Shown here: piece by piece, positions 1 through 11,439 of the stretch
Layout of the letters: each line of letters begins with the position of its first letter
Numbering within the stretch: position 1 is the stretch's first letter
The notes under the pieces: model-generated
What the model was told of the DNA's origin: nothing
The model's database searches: none
The model's input: only the letters and a program-made list of their open reading frames with translations
Made by a program: the position numbers and the translations under genes
Source of the DNA: Tubiluchus corallicola
Lineage: Eukaryota > Priapulida > Priapulimorpha > Priapulimorphida > Tubiluchidae
Length of the DNA stretch: 64,000 bases
Assembly (NCBI GenBank): GCA_030141605.1
Contig: JAQGDQ010000795.1
Location: 31,027-95,026 of the forward strand
Reading direction: 5' to 3'

Positions 1-345
1 CAGCAGCAGGAGCAGCAGCAGAGGAGCAGCAGGAGGAGCAGCAGGAGCAGGAGCAGCAGCAGGAGCGGGAGCAGGAGCAGGAGCAGCAGCAGGAGCAGCA
101 GCAGGAGCAGCAGCAGGAGCAGCAGGAGCAGTATCAGCAGCAGGATCAGGAGCAGTATCAGCAGCAGGAGCAGTATCAGCAGCAGGAGCAGGAGCAGTAT
201 CAGCAGCAGGAGCAGGAGCAGTATCAGCAGCAGGAGCAGGAGCAGTAGCAGTAGTAATAGTAGTAGCAGGGGGTGTGTGGGGGAGAGTAGTAGTAGTAAG
301 CAGCAGCAGAGAGTAGTAGTAGTAGTAGTAGGGGGGTGGGGGGTA
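1..345. repeat. CAG/CAGGAG trinucleotide tract, outer end of left arm
   Basis: Degenerate (CAG)n with interspersed GAG and TAT triplets, then (AGT)n and a G-rich stretch up to about 345. It is the complement of the first part of the CTG tract in the right arm (about 32580-32925), unit for unit with a few substitutions. The window begins inside it, so its full length is unknown. Confidence 0.9.
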
Positions 346-571
346 CACTGTTTAGATCTTGATTGATTTATTCATCCATTTAGCACAATACAAAAATAAA
401 AGTTATAAAATGACTAATTAACAGTGCATTACAGTGCAATGAGCTGTTCTTGGCAAATGCATCTGGTGCAAGCTAACCTATAAGCGCAACTAGAAATTTA
501 AAACTATGAAACATCAACTACAAACACACAATGCACTACGATAAAACTACAGGCAATCTTTACTCTCTTTC

Positions 572-950
572 TCTCATACATACATTTTCACGCTCGTGCT
601 CACACACATGCACACACGCACACACACACCCCATCTTATAGTCTAGCAATGCTTTCAAATGGTTTAGTGATCTTTTATATGCATACATTTTCACGCGCGT
701 GCTCACACACACGCACACATGCATGCGCACGCATGCACACATGCACACACACACACACACACACACACACCCCATCTTATAGTCTAGCAAAGTTTTCAAA
801 TATTTTAGTAATCTTTTATATGCATACATTTTCACGCTCGTGCTCACACACACGCACACACACATGCGCGCGTGCATGCACACACGCACACACCCCATCT
901 TATAGTCTAGCAAGGCTTTCAAATGGTTTAGTAATCTTTTATATGCATTT
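572..950. repeat. CA-rich minisatellite, about 125-bp unit, 3 copies
   Basis: The unit consists of a conserved half (CCCATCTTATAGTCTAGCAA and an ATTTTCACGC segment) and a variable (CA)n half. The mirror is 31962-32352; the middle (CA)n run is about 13 bp longer there. Apparent reading frames of Cys/Val or His/Thr are by-products of the dinucleotide repeat. Confidence 0.85.
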
Positions 951-1092
951 GTTTTTTTTGTGGATCATGGAGGATTTTAAAATCCGGAGTCACAACTCCG
1001 CTCACCTTTGCTGGTGCCACTGCCGTTAGGATTCAAACTTTGCACCTGTTCATATCACAAATGCTTGCTTTAAGCTCACGGGTCTAAGTTTC
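947..1092 (-). repeat. tRNA-derived SINE-like element
   Basis: Read on the minus strand, a polymerase III B-box-like AGTTTGAATCC lies about 50 bases after a weak A-box-like TGAGCTTAAAGC, followed by a body and a short A-run. The stems of a functional tRNA do not form, so this is at best a SINE head. The mirror copy is 31820-31965 (+). Confidence 0.35.
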
Positions 1093-1419
1093 TATGTGCA
1101 AAATAGATAAATGTTAACCCACAAGCCACGTCGTATCAGATTTTTGCAACCCTATCAGTCTGGAAAGTTTGCATTACAAAGTTTTGCTAATGGTTGGCAT
1201 ATTTACCGATACTTGTTTGCTTCAATTCAAGTTCACTTATTACAGCAAACCAACAATAAATTATTTCACGTCCGGTTAAAACACACTTCCGCTGACAAAA
1301 CCACATGGAATTTACAGCTGATTTTTGCAGGGTTCCCCTTGGTAATAAAGTTATTAAATGTGTGAAGAAAAGAATGTGATGCTATAAATGCTTGAAGAAA
1401 AACCAGACTCAATCTTATA

Positions 1420-1810
1420 CCATAGCTCACGAAATGGAGCAATTTTTCACATTTGACTTGCATGAAAGAATTATTACCACACAAACACAATTTCATGTTT
1501 GCGCCACTAGTTCTTTGCTGTTACATACATTTCACTATTCGCTAGATAGACGGTCACTAGCACTCGCATCTCGGAAATGTGGTGCACAAAAACAGGTGCT
1601 GTACCTCTCAGTTCAGACGTGTTCAGTTGTGATGTGGCACACACGTCTGAGAGCTCATGCGTGAGCACTGCAGATAGACTTAAAACTTGAATTTTTAAGC
1701 CTAAAATTTGCCAATTTTTTATATACCACACTGAATGGTTTACAGTAGCACTGCACTCCAATTTTTACTTTTTCTAAACATTTGTAAACATTGAAAATGC
1801 TAGTAGAATG
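1420..1810. repeat. Interspersed repeat family B
   Basis: A stretch containing GCGCCACTAGTTCTTTGCTG and GCTGTACCTCTCAGTTCAGA recurs, diverged, at 47320-47680 (opposite orientation), at 60360-60690, and as the mirror 31102-31492. There is no reading frame and I found no terminal inverted repeats, so its class is unknown. Confidence 0.6.
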
Positions 1811-1911
1811 TTGTGACGTCCACTGTGAGGTTTGTTGCCACACTAAATGCCTTTCATCACCACTTTAATTTAACATCCTCATCACCTCCTGCTTTTTCAC
1901 CGCTTCCCGAT

Positions 1912-2540
1912 AGGGATGAGAATGACAAATTGCAAAAAAACTCTGAAACAGGCCGGGGGTTTGGAGGCCGCGTAGCCCCATTGGGGTTCAAGGGGTCCAA
2001 GGCGAAACCCCCTTGAAGCCAGCAAAAAATTGCAATTTTGTGATCATAGAGAGCCTCTAAGTGGACTTAAAATATCAGTTACCTTGTTTCATGCATAATT
2101 TAAAATACGCAACTATCAAGGATGCATGATACCTAATTGTCTCAAAAACGCCTAAGTACTGGCCGCTCCTTTATGCAAAAGTATATAAAAACTGTCTGCA
2201 ATTGATTCAAATAACTCTGCACAATTGATTCTATAATTTTATTACATAGAGATCTACACGTAGTTACATTGATGTACGTGATGTAAACAAAGTGACGGCC
2301 TGCCAACTAGTGGTCAGCTTGTGAAATAATGTACTGGGTCCGTAAAAATTTTCTCAACAAATTTACACGATTTACAAAATTGTCCCTACTGGTCTTCCAA
2401 AAACTCGGAATTCCGCGATTTGCCATTATAGCTCCCAGCTTCATACAAAAAAATATTTTTTAACGATAGGGCACACATAGCAAGCCTAGCTAATTTGTTG
2501 CCAACATTTTTTGCAGATATATTGCGGACATTGGAATTTC
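1912..2540. repeat. Copy of MITE family A, decayed
   Basis: Begins with TAGGGATGAGAATGACAAAT and follows the internal sequence of the intact element at 8534-9057 (GC-rich patch, then the segment around CAACTAGTGGTCAGCTTGTG). The far terminus is not recognisable. The mirror is 30372-31000. Confidence 0.6.
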
Positions 2541-2636
2541 ACTCAATCCGTGGATTTTGCGGATGCGGATAAACGAGAAAGCGGAGTAGGGGGATTTGAT
2601 AAAAATTCCGTGCTGGAAATGGCCCATAATACAATA

Positions 2637-3211
2637 CAGTGGAACCTCGACTTATGAAAACCCTATTATACGAAGAATTCAGAATACGAATAAATTTCCG
2701 TCCCATTTAAAGGAAAAATATTCAAGATGCGAAAACGAAAATTGCAAGTGCCGCCCGACAGCCGTCCTCCCAGAATGCATTTCGTAGCATCACGTGAATG
2801 ATGCTACATCACAGCATCACCTTGCTCTCACACACCGTACCAAAAAGCTCCCGTCCATTGTCTTGTGTCTTCGTGCCGTGTATTTCTAGTAAATTTGTGT
2901 TAATTTGCATCCAGTAACCATGGGTCCGAAAAAAGCAAGTGGCAGTGATAGTGATAAGAAGAAAAAGATGATGTCGACGGAAACGAAGCATGAAATTATA
3001 GCTAAATATGAAAGTGGCATGCATTTAACTGCTATCTCAAGGAAGTATGAGCGTAACCCTTCATTAACGAACATATTCTTTTCGGGTGGGTACAATATTT
3101 ACACTTTATATGACTGTTTTCGGGGTGGGGGGTGTTGGAACAAATTACACCATTCACATATACGAAAGCCCCAACGAAATGAATTAATTTCGTATCTCGA
3201 GGTATTCACCG
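2637..3211 (+). mobile_element. Tigger/pogo-type DNA transposon relic
   Basis: Ends are imperfect inverted repeats (CAGTGGAACCTCGACTTATG at the left; complement of ...CTCGAGGTATTCACCG at the right) flanked by TA. Inside, an ATG at 2920 in strong context opens a reading frame starting [10 protein letters not shown], a Lys run, then [15 protein letters not shown], which is the psq/CENP-B-like helix-turn-helix N-terminus typical of Tigger and jerky transposases. The frame then runs into non-homologous sequence and the DDE domain is absent, so the element is internally deleted and cannot encode a transposase. The mirror is 29701-30275. Confidence 0.7.
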
Positions 3212-3331
3212 TACTTTACGATTAAATTGAAAGTTCATGCAACACGCAACAGCACATTTTGCAATTTTGTCGCAACTGAGCTTCGCCTCGCTGCTGCTAC
3301 AATCAGACCACTAAAATTAAAAACTACTCAC

Positions 3332-3401
3332 TATATTTAGAACAACCTCTCGTCAGTTGACATCTCAGGCCTTCTTGACTATGATAGTAGAAGTCTATCA
3401 G
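3332..3401 (-). CDS. Syk: Syk second copy, coding exon 5
   Basis: Mirror of 29511-29580: last strand and helix of C-SH2 ([16 protein letters not shown]). Acceptor TTTTTCCAG, donor GTGAGT, both intact. The next exon is expected outside the window. Confidence 0.8.
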
Positions 3402-6400
3402 CTGGAAAAATACAATACACCTTGAGCACAGACATGTTATAAGTAAATGAAGAACCTACTCTGCTTAACCCTTTAACTACGGAAGGTGACACAGTCGGCT
3501 CGTGTGCGCACACGCACGTGTGTGTGTGTGTGTGTGTGTGTCTGCGTGTGCAAGTGTGCTCGCATTTGTGTCAATAACGAACAACTATTTGTTTATTTAC
3601 AAGATTCTGTTTTAGTAACACACCACAAGACATTATTGTCAAATATGCAAAAGTCAATGTGGCCGTGTTAAAAAGCAATTATGTAGTGAAAGAGTTAAAG
3701 CTTAAAAAATTTGCTCTAAAATTACTTATCACTTACATTTTCGACTTGATTTATTAAAATAAGTGCAAAAACCATTAATGTCGTGATATCTTATTGCATA
3801 CGGAGCTTACGTTAGCAGTATCTCTGTACAAAACTTGTAAATCTAAACTCCCACAATGACTATTAGATGCAATGCAGCACTAGCTAACAAAAAAATCACA
3901 AAAATACTACTTCTTAATAAATTAGCATCTTAGTAACAAACAAGTTGTGCACTTGTTAGTAATTAAGCACAGATTAAAAATGGTTACCAAGACAAGAGCC
4001 TCGCAGACCGAAGCCGAGTTTTCCAGCGAGAATCCGGCATCAGATTTTTCAATTTTGTAATGCCGGACGTCACTGCCATAAGCCATCGTCAAAACGAACG
4101 CGTCCTCGCGTTTCTGCCTCACCCTGAAAAGGGACGAAATCTTTTCTGTAGCACTTTCTGGAGAAATCATCTGCCGAAATGAAGAAAGTGTGACTCTAGG
4201 TTGATTTAAGACACCCTAACTGGTTTAAGAACAAGCAGTTTAACCTGACGAAAGTAGAGAACCAAAAGTACATCAATTCTTCCTGATACAGGAAGTACAG
4301 TAAAATACATACATTAAATCGTTTTGAAAACCGTACATACGTAAACGATAATATATATTCATCCGCAAATTTCTTTTACCCACATCCATTTTAATTTGTA
4401 TGTATATATTGTATATTTACTCACATCCATGTATATGTAGTATATAGTCTATTATAATTTTCGTGTAACATTATAATGTATATTTTGTTTTAAATTTTTG
4501 GCACAGTAGTTTTTAGTTTGCACATGACGCATTTGCCTTTAACAGTTGTGTGAATTTTATAATCATGTTGCGATGTTCTTTTATGTTTTATAGTTATGAA
4601 TATCAATTTTTTTATAGCAAATAAAGATTATTTTATATATGTATGTATATATAAATAGTAATACAGTAAATTATGTGTCTCTCAAAGTCAATTTATTCAA
4701 TTTTTTGCGTAACTCAAACAATTTCAGTGCAATGGATTGAAATCCTTCGTTTTTTCCATAAAAAAACCACGGCTTAACTACAAATCTTCCCTAACTCAAA
4801 TAAAAAATTATTACTGTAAACTATGGGTAACTGAAAATAGCATAGCTCAAATTTTCGCCTATCTGAAACAACGAAATCTATTGTTTTTCCCTCATAAAAC
4901 ATTGCTTCACTTTAAACATATAACTGAAACTTTCACCTAACTCAAATAAAAAGTTATGATCCATTTAATCAAAATACGTGTAATTCACTTCGCCTAACTA
5001 AAAAATGCAATTTAGAAAAACAAAAAGTTTCGTACAACTCAAAAACAGTATGGTCTTCCGGGAAAATTTTTACCCCCCAACACTACAAGTGTCATCAAAT
5101 CTCCTTGTTTATGCACAGAAGGGTTGACTTTCTGCCTTCTATTTAGCTCGCCATCTGGAGGAGGGGTTTAGAGTGTCTATGCTGGAAAATGGCCAATACT
5201 GCCTAACTCAAAATATCACCCCTAACCTAAAGTTTTTTTCAGTCCAGCTGGACTTGAATTATGCGGAGTTTACTGTAGTTACATCAGTAAATCAGGATAA
5301 AATATACTTCCCGTAAAAATATCCTCGTGCAAGTATATTTCGAAAGCGATTCAAATGCTGGTATTATTACTGAGGGAAACCAGATAATTGTGTAAACACG
5401 AGTTTAGAATAAGGAATGCCCTAAAATATTGAAAACTACAATAGCTCATTTTAAATCAAAGCTTAGATTAAATAATAATTACTTCGAATACTCAAATTTC
5501 GTTAAACTTTCAAAGCTACGCGCAGCTCAGTGAATCTAGTAAGATTGCGGCCTGCTGTGTGGGTGCTGGTGTAAAACGACACAAACACATGTAATTTTAA
5601 TGTTGTGATTGTGAGCGACAGCACTTTCTCTACCTAGCAGCAGGCGCTAGCAGCGCAGTGTACAGCGTATTAACTCAGGCATGTACACATTGGCTCATGC
5701 ATTTAACAACCAAACACACCACTGTGCTGGGCTGTGAAGCAAACAATACAACCCTCACGTGCTCTGGTGCCATGCAATTATAAAGAAAAAACTAAAGAAA
5801 AAAGACTATTGAATATTATGGATTTATTATTTGAATATCATAAATAATATTGAATGAAAATAGGGGGTGCTTCAGTTCCACCGTACCTATACAGGAGCCA
5901 CCACTGTATATCGTCATGACAACCAGCTGTAAACACTAATTTATCATCTCTGTACAGCTGTTCTGGAACAGTGATATGCGCGCAGGTAATAAATGGCATG
6001 TAGTAAGAAAGTCAATCATAAGAACAATGTATCAAATAAGGCATTAAAACCGAGACTCACAGAAAGAGACCATTTTCTAAACCGTCCTGGTGTAATCGTT
6101 CTTCAGCCTCCTCCCTGCCTATATCACCGTGAAACCATTCCATATGCTCATGAAAGTGACTGAGAATCGCCCTGATGTTATTTGAGTTGAACTAGAATGG
6201 CAAAACGTGCAAACTTGAGTCCAACGGGAAAACTTAATGCCGAACAATTATCCAAAAAGGGGGGTTAGAAAACCACAGAAATCATTTAGAAATTTCGTGA
6301 CCGTGAAACCACTACTGAACGGTAGGGGTGAGCATTCTCTACCAGAAAGTGAATTCGAATCGAACCGAATTTGTGACTTTCGAATTCGAATCGAACTGAA

Positions 6401-9400
6401 CTTCAGTGTTTCGAATTCGATGCGAATTCGAATTGAGACTGAAAGATTTTCGAACAAGTTTTCGAACCACCAGTAAAAATTAGTCTTACAAAGATCATGC
6501 ATATCACTCGATTTTGTTCTGCAATAAAACGACTAGTAATTTGTTTAAAATTGTGCACAGAAATCACAGCTAAATTATGCTAATTGCATGATGTTTCAAT
6601 CGTTTTAGTGATAAAGAACATGTGTGATTGAAGTGCTGAATTATTCGAATCTATAGTTTTGGATTCGAATCGAGTTCGAACTGAAAAACTCGTTCGAATC
6701 GAATTCGAGCGTTCGATGCTCACCCTTACTGAACGGTATTTACGAAATCACAGTGCCACTCGCACTGTCGCGTACAACAAAAGATGCCGTTTGGTAAAAA
6801 ACAACGGTTCCATTTATTGTTGAAAGCAATGTGTACCGATTGCTCTGCTTCATTACAAGCAGGTGATAGTTATTTGATCTTACTGCATTGAGATACATTA
6901 TTACATTCTGTCTTAGTACATTAAATCAAATTGCCAAGCTGGCACAGGGCCAAGTCGCAGTGTTGCATAATTATAGCCCCAACTTTCGGTACAATAATAA
7001 GCATTTTTGCAGTTTCATTGTGTGCACGTGCAGTTCCTGCAGGTCAAAGGCTAAGTGTATCATAGCAATGCGTCTTAACTACAACTGTGACGTGTGGGTA
7101 AAACAAAGACAACTGCTGCATCAGTTCAGTAACATCAGTTATTTTCTGTGGACATTACTTAATTATCCATTAGTCTGTACGTAGACTGATTTATTAGCAG
7201 GATCTTGCTTGGGAACAAGAAAAAATGAACTAGGTAAGGTTCTAGCTAACTGTTAAAACTGTTACTATTACAATAGCTTAGGCTGCGAGGCATTATCAAG
7301 TGTACACAAATGCATTGTCTGGTACACTTAACCTTTGACTTTCACGATTATCATCAATTGCTGGAACTGTGAAAAGGCTTAATATGCTTATTCATTTTCA
7401 CAATCTAAATTACAGTCAAAGCTCTTTATACCATGCCATTTGGACCACAAAAATTCGGCGTTAAGCGAATTTGGCATCACAACGAGTTGCATTAATACAT
7501 ACATGTCTATACAAATACAGTGAGTCCTCGCTTAACGATTCCCTGTTAAATGGCGTTTCGTTTTAATATTGCTGAACACTTGACACATTTTTCTCACTTG
7601 ACGATGCACGTTTCGTTTTAACGACGATTTTTTAACTGCTGTCTATATACAGTTTTCAAGAGACCGCAAGCAAGTCTAGCTAGTCATTGGTGGCTTCTAC
7701 TAAGAAAAATAGGTGCTTACAACCAAACAAAAAGAAATTAATCAGTAGAAATATGAATAAAACTCATAATATAAAATATGAATAGTAATTGACTTAAGCA
7801 GCATTGATTTTTGCCTCTGGAACGTATCTCACTTCTTTTACAAACTTTCTATGAAAGTCTTGGTTTCATTTAACGGCATTTCGCTTAACGTTGCATTTTG
7901 CCGGAACGCACGAGCATCGTTAAGCAAAGACATACTGTATAGATGTTTTGTTTTGCCAAAAATGTGGGCGCAAAATGAGCTTGGCATTGTTTGGTGTTAT
8001 AATGACGTTTGGCTGTAGTGTTTTTCAGGGTTAATTTTAAATGCAACACAGACGATGGTAGGGAAGTTGAAATTTGCAATGAGAGCTCCAAGGAGTGCAG
8101 TATTTAGATCATCAATTTCTTCGCCTTTATCCCAACAAGCGGGAGTCAACTGCACCGATTACTTGCGCTGCACCAGCCAGCAGTCTCTGAACCTAAACTC
8201 TAAATTTCCTGGTCAATCCACTGTGCTACGGTTTACTGTTATACTCATGTTCTGATTCATCACCTCTAAGCCCATCTTCTCAGCTACGTCCAAGATCATC
8301 TGGTCGGACACGGTCATGCTCATTCTGAACAGTCCCAACGGTTGTTCGCCCTCTTGTCTTTCGCACGGCATTCTTAGCGGTGTCACTAATCCTCCGTCGT
8401 CCATTCGAAGATGTTCCGTGAGCTCGACGGGACCCGGGTATGTTATTCCATTCTGTATTCCGAAATAACCATTTGCGTACTGCTTTATGTCATAGTGGTA
8501 GAACCTAGAAAATACAACGTGTGTTTATTAATGCAGGGATGAGAATGACAAATTGCAAAAAACTCTGAAACAGGTTGGAGGTTTGGGGGCCGCGTAGGCC
8601 CCCATGGCAGTTCAAGGGGGGCGAAGACCCCTTGGAACCAGCAACAAATTACAATTTTGTGACCATAGAGAGCCTCTAAGTAGACTTAAAATATCAATTA
8701 CCTTGTTTCATGCATAATTTAAAATACCCAACTATCAAGGATACATGATACCTAATTGTCTCAAAAATGAATAAGGACTGGCCGCTCCTATGCAAAAGTA
8801 TATAAAAACTGTCTGCAATTGACTCAAATAACTCCGCATAATTGATTCTATATTTTTATACATAGAGATATACACGTGGTTACACTGATGTACGTGATGT
8901 AAACAAAGTGACGGCCTGCCAACTAGCGGTCAGTTTGTGAAATAATGTACTGGTCCGTAAAAATTTTCTTAACAAATTTACGCGATTTTCAAAAATGGCA
9001 CTACTGGTCTTCCAAAAACTGGGAATTCTGCGTATCCGCGGAAAATTCTCATCCCTGTTAATGTTGTAACTGTTAGAAATAAATCCACTATCCGATGCAT
9101 AAGATCAGTTGCTAATAGTAACTTATAATAAAAAACATTTTAATTGGTAATATTTCAAAATAAATCCACACTACTTTACAGCAATTTTATGCGTATATCG
9201 TGCACAAGTTGAAATGATATTTTGTTTCAATTTTAAATTTCTCGCGATACTGTTCCGACGGCGCCATTACATGACGTCACCTATATACAACATAAATCAG
9301 GTGAAGAAAAGGAAATATTAAACTATGTCCCAAAAAACTTTCCATGCAAAATTATATTACTTAGCATTTTCCTTACCTGCTGGAAAGGCTTATGTAACTA

Positions 9401-9900
9401 GACTAATAATTTAAAATGTTTGTGCCAATTGGCAAAATGTCGCTGACTTACCCTCCAGGGTGCGTCACTCACTAGCCAAGAGAAGGTATCGTTAACGTTA
9501 TTGACAAGATACAGTAATTTAAAATTTTACTTAGTTAGTGACTTATCGTCAAAATGGCTGCACCTGATGGTTATCACGGAAGTTTAAATTTACATGTTTT
9601 ATACAGCGTTACTGCCAACGCAAGCCCTGCATGCAGAAAGGCAGTATGTAAGCGGCATAAATTTCAAGACGAATTTTTTAAGCTCTATGTAAGTGGAGGG
9701 TTTTCTCATTGTACTAACTGATGCCCATAGCACATGGAGAGAGCATAGTGTTCGTATTCCAAAAGCCTCTGACGAAGAAGAAACAGTCCGTCTACCGCCC
9801 GATTTTCTATCAGTATCTGTTCCGACTCGGCCCTGCTCCTCTTTCCAAAAAAATAAGTCTTCTCTTCCGGCGGGATGACTCTTCTTGGCGGAGGCTGCAT
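3332..9900 (-). CDS. Syk: Syk-family tyrosine kinase, second copy, exons 1-5 only (partial)
   Basis: Five minus-strand exons mirror those of the complete gene at 23012-48434: exon 1 9719-9900, exon 2 8237-8504, exon 3 6061-6191, exon 4 3988-4123, exon 5 3332-3401. They encode both SH2 domains (residues 1-262 of the intact protein). Start codon, acceptors and donors are all kept, and no stop or frameshift is present. The only amino-acid change I found is residue 211, Ser here and Thr in the other copy. Exon 6 onward would lie left of base 1, beyond the CAG tract, so I cannot say whether this is a full divergent paralogue, a decoy of two SH2 domains, or an assembly duplicate. Confidence 0.85.
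3467..3705. repeat. Possible MITE with (GT)n core
   Basis: Bounded by CTTAACCCTTTAACTAC and the complement of GTAGTGAAAGAGTTAAAG, which form an imperfect terminal inverted repeat. A (GT)n run sits inside at about 3518-3545. It lies in intron 4; the mirror is 29207-29445. No clear target duplication was seen. Confidence 0.35.
3988..4123 (-). CDS. Syk: Syk second copy, coding exon 4
   Basis: Mirror of 28789-28924: core of C-SH2. It differs from the right-arm exon by a synonymous Tyr codon and by AGT (Ser) for ACT (Thr) at residue 211. Confidence 0.8.
4664..5275. mobile_element. pogo/Tigger-type MITE, 612 bp
   Basis: Termini CAGTAAATTATG and CATAATTCAAGTCC-type complement (…GCGGAGTTTACTG) are flanked by TA on both sides. 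Internal sequence repeats 'TAACTCAAA' motifs and has no reading frame of note. The mirror is 27637-28248. Confidence 0.7.
5390..5910. repeat. Interspersed repeat family C
   Basis: Segments of this stretch recur outside the palindrome: the part around CTGTGCTGGGCTGTGAAGCA at 46000-46270, and the part around TCTAAGCTTTGATTTAAAAT (as its complement) at 35690-35870. The mirror is 27002-27522. No coding capacity or clear termini; class unknown. Confidence 0.6.
6061..6191 (-). CDS. Syk: Syk second copy, coding exon 3
   Basis: Mirror of 26721-26851: end of the inter-SH2 linker and first half of C-SH2 ([16 protein letters not shown]). Acceptor TTCTAG, donor GTGAGT. Confidence 0.8.
6323..6728. mobile_element. 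hAT-type MITE with TTCGAA-rich core, 406 bp
   Basis: Terminal repeats TAGGGGTGAGCAT and TAAGGGTGAGCAT (as complement) are flanked by a perfect 8-bp target duplication CTGAACGG at 6315-6322 and 6729-6736, which is diagnostic of the hAT superfamily. The subterminal parts are dense in overlapping TTCGAATTCGAATC motifs. Related copies: 11440-11826 and a truncated one at 59881-60190. The mirror is 26184-26589. Confidence 0.85.
7413..8015. mobile_element. Outer MITE of a nested pair (TA target)
   Basis: Termini CAGTCAAAGCTCTTTATACC and the complement of ...ATAATGACGTTTGGCTG, flanked by TA. It is split by a second element at 7518-7937. Relatives: about 12070-12290 and 48533-48775. The mirror is 24897-25499. 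Confidence 0.65.
7518..7937. mobile_element. Inner MITE of a nested pair (TA target), 420 bp
   Basis: Termini CAGTGAGTCCTCGCTTAACG and the complement of ...CGTTAAGCAAAGACATACTG, flanked by TA. It is inserted into the element at 7413-8015. Degenerate pieces of this family build the tandem block at 46511-46900. The mirror is 24975-25394. Confidence 0.7.
8237..8504 (-). CDS. Syk: Syk second copy, coding exon 2
   Basis: Encodes the rest of N-SH2 and the inter-SH2 linker. One synonymous difference (AAT for AAC, Asn) from the right-arm exon. A donor earlier by 27 bases (after GAG, GTGATG) is also possible. Confidence 0.8.
8534..9057. mobile_element. MITE family A, intact, 524 bp
   Basis: Terminal inverted repeats CAGGGATGAGAAT / ATTCTCATCCCTG, flanked by TTAATG on both sides (6 bp visible). 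The ends resemble hAT elements, although 8 bp would be usual. It lies 30 bp from Syk exon 2, on the acceptor side. Other copies: 1912-2540 and 59710-59880. The mirror is 23855-24378. Confidence 0.75.
9719..9900 (-). CDS. Syk: Syk second copy, coding exon 1
   Basis: The start codon lies at 9898-9900, in a segment preceded on the minus strand by the acceptor ...TTTTAACAG. The exon encodes the N-SH2 first half with DGLFLLRQ, including the phosphotyrosine-binding Arg. Donor GTTAGT. Identical in protein to the right-arm exon. Confidence 0.85.
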
Positions 9901-10082
9901 GGCGGAAGTTGCTCTTCCTGTTAAAACGAGAAATAATTAGGAAACCTCCCACGTTTTTCCTGTAGTCGAACGTGTCAAGTTTTGTTGACTTCAATCATTT
10001 TAATTATAATTATAACATTATTATATTATTAAAGCCAATTATAACTATAACATTATTATATTATTAAAGCCAATTATAACTA

Positions 10083-10698
10083 CCGTATATACTCGCATAT
10101 AAGCCTACATCGCATATAAGCCGTCCCCCTAAAACTGCTTTAAAATGGCCAGTTTTTGCAAAAACCCGTATATAAGCCGACCATCAACTTGTCTAATTTT
10201 ACTCCATACCCAATCAACAAAATTGATCCCTTTTTGTCACATTTTGTTAATTGGGTATTTTTGGTTCATAGAAATTTTTTACTATAAAGATGTAAAATGA
10301 TTACTTTTATGTTACACACTAGAAGAAATAGAAGAAATTATACATTTTGATATGAATAAAGAAGAAAATATTTTGTTTTCTATTTATTCACAAAAAATTA
10401 TAACATTTCTGTTTATAATTTAACGTTCTTAAAAATAATTAGAAACCTTCAAAATCATTGTCACTACCACCCTCATCGTCTCTGTCTCAAACTTATAGAG
10501 TGTCTGATCCCCTCCAATACACCACTTGTGACACACAACCAAATAAAGTGTCAGATAGCGATGAAAATGTGTGGCTGGAAAATTGGCATTAGTGTCTGTC
10601 CTTGTGTTCGTTTTGTTTCATGCGCATATAAGCCGACCCCCTGATTTCAGTATTGTATTTTATAGTTCTAAATTCGGCTTATATGCGAGTATATACGG
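10083..10698. mobile_element. pogo-type MITE, 616 bp
   Basis: Near-perfect terminal inverted repeats CCGTATATACTCGCATATAA / complement, flanked by TA. No transposase frame. The mirror is 22214-22829. Confidence 0.8.
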
Positions 10699-10923
10699 TA
10701 TAACATTATTATATTATTAAAGCTTTAATTCTTTAATTGAGGCATTTTATTAGTTTAATGATTGCAGTTGTTATATGTTTGTGTAGATGTTTTTTGTAAT
10801 TAGGCATATTTTAGTGTAATTTATGACCCAGCTGTCGTAGTATATGTATATATTTATTATTTATTTCTTGTGCCTAATAAATAATAAATAAATGGTATAA
10901 TCTAATGTTGCTAAAAATTAATA

Positions 10924-11401
10924 TAGTAAACCTCGGATATAAGAGACATCCGGGACCGCAAAAAACCGTCCCTTACAGTCGAAGTTGAGTCAGATCGAGG
11001 GTGTATCTAGACGTGTACTTTTCTGTACCTCTTCCCATATTTTTATGGATTATTGTTACAGATTCAGTGCAAACGGTAGGTAGGAAGCTCCTTCAGTGAT
11101 GCGAGATGTAGGTGACCGCGGAAACCGAGCTGTTTGAAGACGGAGTTTGCGAAAAATTGAGGTTAAAAATCGATTAAAATCGATCATAGGGTCTCTTATA
11201 TGCGAGATAATTTACCTGGGTTTCTATTACGTGGGACCTGAAGATATTGTCCCTTATAACTGAAAGTCCCTTATATCCGAGTACCTTATATACGTAGATT
11301 TTTACATATGAAAAATGTTACGAAAAATCGGGACCGGTGTTGGTGGTCCCTTATGAGCGAGTGTCCCGCATGATCGAGTACCTTATACCCACGGTTGACT
11401 G
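10924..11401. mobile_element. pogo-type MITE (TA target), 478 bp
   Basis: One end reads (complement) CAGTCAACCGTGGGTATAAG, the other TAGTAAACCTCGGATATAAG, with TA outside both. Contains repeated 'CCCTTATA' motifs. The mirror is 21511-21988. Confidence 0.7.
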
Positions 11402-11439
11402 TAGTCATTTTTTTACTCATTTGTACACATATGCATACA

